NCBI RefSeq assembly: GCF_905480415.1
Contig: NZ_CAJQQI010000028.1
Location: 1-50,354 of the forward strand
DNA length: 50,354 bases
Source of the DNA: an uncultured Algibacter sp.
GTDB taxonomy: Bacteria > Bacteroidota > Bacteroidia > Flavobacteriales > Flavobacteriaceae
Direction: 5' to 3'
Within the stretch, counting starts at the first letter, position 1. Each line of letters starts with the position of its first letter. A program made the position numbers and the translations under genes. The notes beneath the pieces are model-generated. The model made no database searches. It saw only the letters and a program-made list of their open reading frames with translations, and was not told the DNA's origin. This document shows, one piece after another, positions 24,034 to 30,702 of the stretch.

Positions 24034-24990
24034 TTAGTTCCAATTTAATGAACTTCGCTCTTTCCAATAGGATTCTGGAGCTTGTTTTAAAGTTTTTAGC
24101 AATTTTAATTCTTCGAGAGTAAGGTTGAAATTTAAAGCTTTTAAGTTTTGTTTTAAATGTGTTTTATTTGAAGCACCACTAAGTACGTAAGTTGGTTGTA
24201 AATTGTCCATTATAAAACGTAATGCGATAGCATCAACCCCAACCTCATACTTTTTTGATAACGCTTCTAAAATGTTATACACTTTATTATACTGCTGAAA
24301 TTTTTCATTTCGAAATATACGTCCGTTAGCTAATGCTTCTTTAATTATAACACATTTACCTTGCTTTAATACGTCGCCTAAAATTGAAAAAGAAGACTGA
24401 TCAAATACATTATACGTTACTTGAAAACTATCAAACAATTCATCATCATTAACTTTAACTTCTATAGCTGCTTTAATGACTTCTTTTTGGTTTGCGCCAC
24501 TTGTAGTAATACCAATATGCAATCCTGTTTCTTTTTTTATTTGATATAATTGATTTAGAACAGCTTCATTTTCTAAAATGCCACTTTCAAAAGTCGCTGA
24601 ATGTACTTGATAGTATTTTAACCTTGGAAGCAACTGTTTTGAAACGTCCCATTGCTCTTCCAACTTCTCAGTAGAATGTTCTTTTACTTCATGTTTTCCA
24701 TCAAAACCTAACTTCCAATTAGCAACATAAGTATACCCCCATTTTGTACCTAAAACCGCATCATAATGATTATTTACATCATTCCATTCCTGTAAAAAAG
24801 CTTCACCTTTACCATAAGATGGTGCTGTATCAAAATATCGAACACCCAACTTATAAGCTTCATTCAATACAGAAAAGGCATTCTTTTTAAAGGCATCTTC
24901 AGATTTATCAATAGAATTATCTGTTCTAATATTTATATATTCCGGTCTTCCTATAGCCGCTAAACCTAATCCTATTTGGGTTTTTATCAT
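24034..24990 (-). CDS. Aldo/keto reductase
   Basis: TIM-barrel NAD(P)H-dependent reductase of 318 residues with the AKR catalytic tetrad visible: Asp in YFDTAPSYG near residue 54, Tyr of SYG, Lys in LGTKWGY near 83 and His in YQVHSATFES near 129. The C-terminal cofactor region is ANGRIF and GVDAIALRFIMDN. The substrate is unknown; members reduce aldehydes and ketones. It is the last gene of the leftward redox operon, beginning 1 nt after the zinc-ribbon gene, which suggests a role in detoxifying carbonyls formed under oxidative stress. Confidence 0.87.
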   Translation of the reverse strand: MIKTQIGLGLAAIGRPEYINIRTDNSIDKSEDAFKKNAFSVLNEAYKLGVRYFDTAPSYGKGEAFLQEWNDVNNHYDAVLGTKWGYTYVANWKLGFDGKHEVKEHSTEKLEEQWDVSKQLLPRLKYYQVHSATFESGILENEAVLNQLYQIKKETGLHIGITTSGANQKEVIKAAIEVKVNDDELFDSFQVTYNVFDQSSFSILGDVLKQGKCVIIKEALANGRIFRNEKFQQYNKVYNILEALSKKYEVGVDAIALRFIMDNLQPTYVLSGASNKTHLKQNLKALNFNLTLEELKLLKTLKQAPESYWKERSSLNWN

Positions 24991-24991
24991 A

Positions 24992-25267
24992 CTAATGCTT
25001 ATGGTTGTATATTACTTCGCAGGTTTCGCAAGTATACGTGTTCTCATTTATGGTTATCTTATCTAATTTCCTAGCGACATCTTGTATAAATGTATTATAG
25101 GTTCCTGCACTTGGGTTTCCATGCTCTCCTTTCATAAACTTATAGTGCTCGCCTTCCCATTCCTGTCTTCCCCAACAATTTGGACACACACCTTCAGGAG
25201 CATTTCCCGTTTCTTTATTTTCTGATTTTCTTTTAAAATAAGCCTTAATATTTTCAATTAAATTCAT
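24992..25267 (-). CDS. Small zinc-ribbon-like protein
   Basis: A 91-residue cytosolic protein with two widely spaced Cys pairs, CPNCWGRQEW near residue 28 and YTCETCEVIYNHKH near the C-terminus, which should bind one zinc. The N-terminal 20 residues are basic (IKAYFKRKSENK). The family is a short uncharacterised one in Bacteroidota; no function is assigned. It lies between the OsmC remnant and the aldo/keto reductase gene, 1 nt from the latter, so it belongs to the same transcript. Confidence 0.75.
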   Translation of the reverse strand: MNLIENIKAYFKRKSENKETGNAPEGVCPNCWGRQEWEGEHYKFMKGEHGNPSAGTYNTFIQDVARKLDKITINENTYTCETCEVIYNHKH

Positions 25268-25272
25268 GATAA

Positions 25273-25362
25273 TTAATTCATTAGTTTTGTTTTAATAATG
25301 ACTTCACTTTGCCACGTTTTGTGTATTGGACAATTCGATGCGATATCTTTTAATTTTGTTTT
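25273..25362 (-). pseudogene. OsmC-family C-terminal remnant
   Basis: A leftward frame without a start reads KTKLKDIASNCPIHKTWQSE followed by VIIKTKLMN and stops at 25273. CPIHKT is the OsmC/Ohr signature around the second redox cysteine (normally CPVHKTL). Directly upstream in the frame are two stops, so the first 100 or so residues are gone. A separate frame at about 25390-25455 reads EHLDEMGLVMEKPDYMNHMS, unassigned. The remnant occupies part of the 300-base gap between the zinc-ribbon and broken msrA genes. Confidence 0.7.
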
Positions 25363-25442
25363 TCATCTATATTACCAATAAATTTTAATTTTTACTCATG
25401 TGGTTCATATAGTCAGGTTTTTCCATAACTAATCCCATTTCA

Positions 25443-25970
25443 TCAAGATGTTCTATGGAGTGTTAGATGTTTTAACTTGTTTTTATTAGTGTAATTTGAA
25501 AATCGTTTTAGCAATACTTCCAATTTTGGATTAATAAAACGTTCACAAAAAGGCTTTTCTGGATTATTATACTAATAATTTTGAATTTGCTCTCGTGAGG
25601 CTTTGAATGATTCAAAAGGTAGAACTTCTGTAATCAATTTATTCTCAAATTGATTTTGAAGCGATTCTAATATTTGTTTCGCTTCCTGTTTTTGTTCTTT
25701 TGAAAACACATATACCGCAGAACGGTATTTGGTGCGCATGGAATGATTAGATGTGCTTTTATGAGTATGTGAATGAATTTCAATTAGCATTCCCAAAGAC
25801 ATATCTTCAGAATTAAAATGTACAATAACCGCTTCTGAAAAGGTAGTATTATCTCCCGTTGAAGACACAAAACCTTGCTCCACTTTTGAAACACCAACTA
25901 AAGATTGAAATACTGCTTCGGTACACCAATGGCAACCGCCTCCGATAGCTATTTTTTGTAAAACTTCCAT
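25443..25970 (-). pseudogene. Second MsrA-like gene interrupted by an in-frame TAG
   Basis: From ATG 25970 (overlapping the selO stop by one base) the frame encodes an MsrA homologue: AIGGGCHWCTEAVFQ with the catalytic Cys, GFVSSTGDNTTFSEAVIVHF, TKYRSAVYVF and SFKASREQIQNY. TAG follows at 25572-25574, and the same frame continues as YNNPEKPFCERFINPKLE, VLLKRFSNYTNKNK before TGA at 25443. INPKL is the usual MsrA C-terminal motif, and the PFCE region carries a Cys that can act as resolving residue. The translated 133 residues keep the active Cys but lose this end. It differs from the intact msrA of the same operon, so it is an older paralogue, not a copy. Confidence 0.8.
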
Positions 25971-27532
25971 TACGAACTGCAGGACAACATGGAACACCCT
26001 ACTTTATCTCTTGCCCAATCGGGCCGTTTCGCAAACCATTTTTGATACTCTAATTGTTCATCATATGGCTTTTTGAGCATTTGAAACAATTCATCTATCA
26101 ACTTATAATCTCCTTTATCTGCATCATCAATGGCTAATTGCGCCATATAATTTCGTAATACATATTTGGGATTAGTAGTATTCATTTTTTCTTTTCTTTC
26201 TTCGTCTGAAAACGTCTCTTTTTTTAATCTGTCAGCATAATTTTCAAACCACTCGTTCCATCGTTTTTGAATGTTTCCAACAACCTCTTCTGTCTTATAA
26301 AAGGCATCTTGAATTATTATTAATCCCTTTAAGGCTTCGCTTTTTTTGAAATTACCTAAATTCCTAAAGAAAATAGTCATGTCAGTTTCCGTTGAATGCA
26401 AAATATCTTCCAATTCTAGAATTAACTTCTGATCATTTTCATCTTCAATATGTAATCCTAACTTTGAACGCATCATGTTAAGCAAACGGGTTTCGAAATC
26501 AGTTTTATATTGATTTAAAACAGCTTCCAAAGGTTCTGCATCTTCAATTAAAGGATACATAGCATTTGCTAATTGTAATAGATTCCACAAACCAATATTG
26601 GGTTGATTTCCGTACCGGTAACGTTTATGTTGCCTATCCGTGGTGTTTGGTGTCCAACCATATTCATAACCTTCTAACCAGCCATAAGGCCCATAATCTA
26701 TGGTTAATCCTAAAATGGACATATTATCGGTATTCATCACGCCATGCACAAATCCAACACGTTGCCAATGGATAATCATATCTAAAGTACGGTTTGAAAC
26801 TTCCTTAAAAAAGGCGATATATGTTTCTTTTGAAGGCTTTCCTAAACGTGAAAAATGATTTCTTATGGTATAATCAACCAAAGTTTTAAGCGTTTCTTCA
26901 TCTTGTCTTGCTCCAAAAATTTGATAGCTTCCAAAGCGTAAAAAAGATTCAGCTGTTCTACAAACAATTGCTCCTTTCTCGTAAGCAGAATTACCATCAT
27001 ACATAATATCTCGCAATACTTGGTCTCCAGATAATGCCAAAGACAAGGCTCTAGTTGTAGGAATTCCTAAATGATATATGGCTTCGCTACACAAATACTC
27101 ACGGACAGAAGATCGCAACACCGCTAAACCATCAGCAGTTCTTGAATATGGTGTTTCTCCAGCACCTTTTAATTGTAATACCCAATTTTTATGGTTGTGC
27201 TCAACTTCAAATAAATTTATAGCGCGACCATCGCCCAATTGTCCTGCCCAATTTCCAAATTGATGCCCACCATAACACATGGCATATGGTTTTGTATTAG
27301 TTAGCACTTCGTTTCCTGTAAAAACTCTTAAAAAAGCATCACTTTTAGCATCAGCATCAGATAACCCAATATTTTCAAGCATTTCTGGAGATACATGTAA
27401 CAATTCTGGTTTTGCAGTTTGTTTTGGCAATACATTTGAAAAACACGCTTTAGAAACTTGTCTTCTGGTGTTTTCCAAAATTGGATCTGCAGGTAATTTT
27501 TTATTAAACTTATCTTTTATATTTAACTTCAT
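25970..27532 (-). CDS. selO: SelO/YdiU-family protein adenylyltransferase
   Basis: Full-length (520 residues) SelO pseudokinase. Family signatures: YAMCYGGHQFGNWAGQLGDG, QLKGAGETPYSRTADG, RSSVREYLCSEA, RTAESFLRFGSYQIF, GFVHGVMNTDNMSILG, TIDYGPYGWL and NQPNIGLWNL. It ends CSMLSCSS, the position where eukaryotic SelO has selenocysteine (CUSS type); here it is Cys. SelO binds ATP in a flipped orientation and AMPylates protein Ser/Thr/Tyr, including redox proteins such as glutaredoxin in E. coli (established for the family). The glutaredoxin-like gene upstream overlaps by 4 nt and the broken msrA downstream by 1 nt. Confidence 0.93.
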   Translation of the reverse strand: MKLNIKDKFNKKLPADPILENTRRQVSKACFSNVLPKQTAKPELLHVSPEMLENIGLSDADAKSDAFLRVFTGNEVLTNTKPYAMCYGGHQFGNWAGQLGDGRAINLFEVEHNHKNWVLQLKGAGETPYSRTADGLAVLRSSVREYLCSEAIYHLGIPTTRALSLALSGDQVLRDIMYDGNSAYEKGAIVCRTAESFLRFGSYQIFGARQDEETLKTLVDYTIRNHFSRLGKPSKETYIAFFKEVSNRTLDMIIHWQRVGFVHGVMNTDNMSILGLTIDYGPYGWLEGYEYGWTPNTTDRQHKRYRYGNQPNIGLWNLLQLANAMYPLIEDAEPLEAVLNQYKTDFETRLLNMMRSKLGLHIEDENDQKLILELEDILHSTETDMTIFFRNLGNFKKSEALKGLIIIQDAFYKTEEVVGNIQKRWNEWFENYADRLKKETFSDEERKEKMNTTNPKYVLRNYMAQLAIDDADKGDYKLIDELFQMLKKPYDEQLEYQKWFAKRPDWARDKVGCSMLSCSS

Positions 27533-27777
27533 ATTAATTTTTCAATCCATTTTTTTAATTCGGTATCTGAAGGATTTCTCAATTTCTTTTCTCCAATAGT
27601 TACGATTGGAAAATTAAGTTTTCTGTTTTCGTATAAGCTTCTCAATGCTTCTGTATGAGCTTGATTTAATTCTACATCAAGGAATTGATATTCTAAATTC
27701 AAATCCTCTAAATATTCTTTATAATACATAGTTTTATGGCACCTTTCGGTGCCATAAAGTTTAATTTCAGGTTTCAT
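27529..27777 (-). CDS. Glutaredoxin-like protein with a single active-site Cys
   Basis: A thioredoxin-fold protein of 82 residues. The N-terminal KLYGTERCHKTMYYKEYL has Cys13 but lacks the second Cys (CHKT instead of CPYC), so it would work by a monothiol mechanism. NFPIVTIGEKKLRNPSD holds the cis-Pro loop and the glutathione-binding region. No transmembrane part. It overlaps selO by 4 nt, and the spacing to the thioredoxin-like gene upstream is 3 nt. Glutaredoxin is a known SelO substrate in E. coli, so a functional pair is plausible here but not shown. Confidence 0.83.
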   Translation of the reverse strand: MKPEIKLYGTERCHKTMYYKEYLEDLNLEYQFLDVELNQAHTEALRSLYENRKLNFPIVTIGEKKLRNPSDTELKKWIEKLI

Positions 27778-27780
27778 GAT

Positions 27781-28269
27781 TTACATGGTTTTAAGCAACT
27801 CAATTGCCGCAACTTGATTCAAATGAAAATCTGAAAATACCACATTGTCATGTTTATCAATAAACAAGAACCAAGGTGTTCCTCCTGTTTGGTAGTTCTT
27901 CATGATATTAGAAATAGATTTACCATCATCGCCAGCATCATGCCCAAAAGGTATCATTAAATTATATTGCTTTTGAGTTTCTACCATCTTTTCAAAAGTA
28001 TTGGAATCATGACCTTCAAAAACAGTTTGAACCGCTAGAAAAGCAACACTCTCATTGCTCTTTAAAGCTTCTACCATTTTTTTTAAATCTGGCAACCCTT
28101 TACTATGACATCCTGGACACCAACTTTGAAAACAATAGATAATTTTAAATTTTCCTTTAAAATCTGAAAGTTTTATTGGTTCTGTTTTACTTCCATAGGC
28201 ATCAATCCAGTTATTGACTTCAAATTCTGGAGCCTTAAACACTTTAACACCTTCTAATTGATTAGACAT
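27781..28269 (-). CDS. Thioredoxin-like/AhpC-TSA family protein
   Basis: Protein of 162 residues with a thioredoxin/peroxiredoxin fold. The redox motif is CFQSWCPGCHSKGLPDL near residue 50 (CPGC), and the cis-Pro loop is YQTGGTPWFLFID near 130. No signal peptide is visible, unlike secreted TlpA/ResA proteins, so it should act in the cytoplasm as a disulfide reductase or thiol peroxidase. In the leftward operon after msrA (37 nt) and 3 nt before the glutaredoxin-like gene, it may provide electrons to MsrA/MsrB. Confidence 0.82.
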   Translation of the reverse strand: MSNQLEGVKVFKAPEFEVNNWIDAYGSKTEPIKLSDFKGKFKIIYCFQSWCPGCHSKGLPDLKKMVEALKSNESVAFLAVQTVFEGHDSNTFEKMVETQKQYNLMIPFGHDAGDDGKSISNIMKNYQTGGTPWFLFIDKHDNVVFSDFHLNQVAAIELLKTM

Positions 28270-28306
28270 CTGTTGTCCCTTTCTTTAAATTTAATTTTCA
28301 TTAATT

Positions 28307-28855
28307 CTACTTCAATTTATCTGAATGAAGTTTTCTAAGTTTTGCCAATTTTGGATTAATTACAAAACTGCAATATCCTTGTGACTGATTATTTCTATAA
28401 TAATCTTGATGTTCTTTTTCCGCTTCATAAAAAACAGCTAAAGGACTAATTTCAGTCACAATTGGGTTTTCGTAATACCGCGAAACTTCTTTTGAAACAA
28501 TTTCAGCTATTTCCTTTTGTAACTCGTTATGATAATAAATCACTGAACGATACTGCGTACCTCGATCTGCACCTTGTTTATTCAACGTTGTAGGATCGTG
28601 CGTAGTCATGAATATCGCTAAAATATTTTCATAAGAAATAATATTGGCATCAAACGTAATTTGTACCACTTCGGCATGGCCTGTCAAGCCAGAACATATC
28701 TCACGGTATGTGGGATGTCCAGGAACATTACCTCCGGAATACCCCGACACTACTTTTTCAACACCTTTTACTTCTTGAAATACTGCTTCTGTACACCAAA
28801 AACAGCCACCACCAACTGTGGCAATTTGTAAATTGTTAGTTCTCATTTGTAACAC
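28307..28855 (-). CDS. msrA: Peptide-methionine (S)-S-oxide reductase
   Basis: Complete 182-residue MsrA. VGGGCFWCTEAVFQEVKGV contains the catalytic Cys near residue 18; SGYSGGNVPGHPTYREICSG, TGHAEVVQITFD, HDPTTLNKQGADRGTQYRS and the C-terminal HQDYYRNNQ/INPKL motifs are all family-typical. It reduces the S epimer of methionine sulfoxide in proteins using thioredoxin. It overlaps the msrB stop by 20 nt, so translation is coupled. The ATG three codons later (28846) is an equally possible start. The intact copy contrasts with the interrupted MsrA-like gene at the other end of the operon. Confidence 0.94.
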   Translation of the reverse strand: MLQMRTNNLQIATVGGGCFWCTEAVFQEVKGVEKVVSGYSGGNVPGHPTYREICSGLTGHAEVVQITFDANIISYENILAIFMTTHDPTTLNKQGADRGTQYRSVIYYHNELQKEIAEIVSKEVSRYYENPIVTEISPLAVFYEAEKEHQDYYRNNQSQGYCSFVINPKLAKLRKLHSDKLK

Positions 28856-29297
28856 CTTTCTCTAATTGCATAGATTCTGAATTAATGCAATATCGCAATC
28901 CACTAGGCTCAGGACCATCAGGGAAAATATGACCTAAATGCGCATCACAAGTATTACACATAACCTCAACGCGCACCATTCCAAAAGCTCCATCCCTTTC
29001 GTATTTAATAGCGTTTTCTTTAATAGGTTGTGTAAAACTTGGCCACCCAGTATCCGATTCAAACTTAATAGAAGAATCAAATAGTGGCGTATCACAACAC
29101 ACGCAATTGTACTTTCCAGCTTCATGAATACTGCAAAGCGCGCCACTGTGAGGTCTTTCTGTTCCTTTAAGTCTTGTAATTCTAAACTGCTCTGGCGTTA
29201 ACAACTCTTGCCATTCGGCTTCTGATTTTTCAACTCGTTTATCTGGAGTTGGATTTCCTTTCACGGAAAAGTTGATTACTTCTTTCCAAGTTAGCAT
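28836..29297 (-). CDS. msrB: Peptide-methionine (R)-S-oxide reductase
   Basis: MsrB of 153 residues. It has the zinc-binding Cys pairs YNCVCCDTPLF near residue 84 and VMCNTCDAHLGH near 127, the substrate motif SDTGWPSFTQP, and the catalytic Cys in RYCINSES near 140. It reduces the R epimer of methionine sulfoxide, complementing MsrA. It is the first gene of the leftward redox operon, so its upstream region (29298-29499, divergent from the HD-effector gene) should carry the operon promoter, though I found no clean TAnnTTTG there. Confidence 0.94.
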   Translation of the reverse strand: MLTWKEVINFSVKGNPTPDKRVEKSEAEWQELLTPEQFRITRLKGTERPHSGALCSIHEAGKYNCVCCDTPLFDSSIKFESDTGWPSFTQPIKENAIKYERDGAFGMVRVEVMCNTCDAHLGHIFPDGPEPSGLRYCINSESMQLEKGVTNEN

Positions 29298-29499
29298 ACT
29301 TTTTGTCCTTTCTTTGTTAAATTATTATATGCTTTCAATACTAATCATAAGTCGAAACTATGTTCAAAAACTTACAAGCTTTTATTTTTTGGTATTATTG
29401 AAAGCATTAATGAAATTTACGACAAAATATATCGTTATTAATACTTTATTTTAATGTTCTCAAAGTTTAGTATTTTTACTGAAAATACCATTAATATCT

Positions 29500-30702
29500 A
29501 TGGACACCTTAACTGATAAAGTTGAAAAATTTGTGATTAATTTTTTAAATGTAAATTTAAATACTTCTTTTGTTTATCATAATCTTACTCACACGCAAAG
29601 CGTAGTTAAAAAAACCAATGAGCTCGCTAATCTTTCTAAGTTGAATGACACTGAAAAAGAACAACTTACCATAGCCGCTTGGTTTCATGACACAGGCTTC
29701 ACTAAATCGATTAAAAACCACGAAGAAGAAAGTGTTACTATAGCTAGTGCCTTTTTAAAAGAACAAAAATATACAGAAACCGATATTAAATCTGTTTGCG
29801 ATTTGATTCTTGCTACTAAAATCGAGCACGAGCCAAAAAATCAGTTAGAGAAAATAATTAGAGATGCTGATTGTTCTCATATAGGCAGTAAATACTATAT
29901 AGAAGTATCTGAATTACTTAGGAAAGAGTGGGAACTAAACTGCGATAAAACGTTATCTGAAAACGAATGGTTGGACGAAAATATTAATTTTCTAACTACT
30001 AAACATCGTTTTCATACTAGTGAGGCCGCTGCAAATTGGAATAAAAGAAAAGGAAAGAATCTTTCAGAATTACTCACGACTAAGAAAAAAAATAACGAAG
30101 AAAGCAAAAAATTAAACCAGAAAAAAGACGAATTAACCTTCAAAAAAAATAAAGTAGAATTACCAGAACGCGGTATTGAAACCATGTTTCGGGTTACCTT
30201 AAAAAATCACATGCACCTAAGTAACATTGCTGACACAAAGGCCAATATTCTGCTATCAGTTAATGCTATTATAGTATCTTTAGTATTGTCTAACCTTGTA
30301 TCTAAACTAGATAATCCTTCTAATGATTATTTAATTTGGCCTACCGTTATTTTTGTTCTATTTACAGTAGTATCAATTATATTATCTATTATGGCCACCC
30401 GCCCAAATATAACAAGGGGTAAATTCACTAAAGATGATGTTGCGAATAAAAAAGTAAACCTACTATTCTTTGGAAACTTTCATAAAATGAGCCTTAAGGA
30501 TTTTGAATGGGCTATGGGCGAAATGATGCAAGACAGGGACTATTTATATTCTTCAATGAAAAAAGATTTATATTTCCTTGGACTTGTTTTAGATAAAAAA
30601 TATAAAATACTGCGACTAACCTATAGTGTTTTCATGGTAGGCATTATAGTCAGTGTTATTTCTTTTGCTCTAGCATTTCAATATTCAAGTGGTAAAGTTT
30701 AA
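29500..30702 (+). CDS. HD-domain phosphohydrolase fused to a Pycsar-effector-type membrane domain
   Basis: Two-domain protein of 400 residues. Residues 1-190 form an HD domain: YHNLTHTQSVV (first His), AAWFHDTGF (HD pair near 69) and IIRDADCSHIG (Asp near 124), metal ligands of nucleotide phosphohydrolases. A Lys-rich linker (195-225) leads to a DUF5706/Pycsar-effector domain: PERGIETMFRVTLKNHMHLS, ADTKANILLSVNAII with two TM helices, GNFHKMSLKDFEWAMGEMM and a last TM helix. In Pycsar systems the membrane domain responds to cyclic CMP/UMP and harms the cell. Here it is joined to a possible phosphodiesterase, and no cyclase gene lies in the window. It overlaps the convergent GAF gene by 4 nt. 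Confidence 0.87.
   Translation: MDTLTDKVEKFVINFLNVNLNTSFVYHNLTHTQSVVKKTNELANLSKLNDTEKEQLTIAAWFHDTGFTKSIKNHEEESVTIASAFLKEQKYTETDIKSVCDLILATKIEHEPKNQLEKIIRDADCSHIGSKYYIEVSELLRKEWELNCDKTLSENEWLDENINFLTTKHRFHTSEAAANWNKRKGKNLSELLTTKKKNNEESKKLNQKKDELTFKKNKVELPERGIETMFRVTLKNHMHLSNIADTKANILLSVNAIIVSLVLSNLVSKLDNPSNDYLIWPTVIFVLFTVVSIILSIMATRPNITRGKFTKDDVANKKVNLLFFGNFHKMSLKDFEWAMGEMMQDRDYLYSSMKKDLYFLGLVLDKKYKILRLTYSVFMVGIIVSVISFALAFQYSSGKV

Noticed and set aside
29272-29454. 60-codon plus-strand frame between msrB and the HD gene
   Set aside because: It overlaps the msrB start, is hydrophobic by AT bias, and shows no homology signal.
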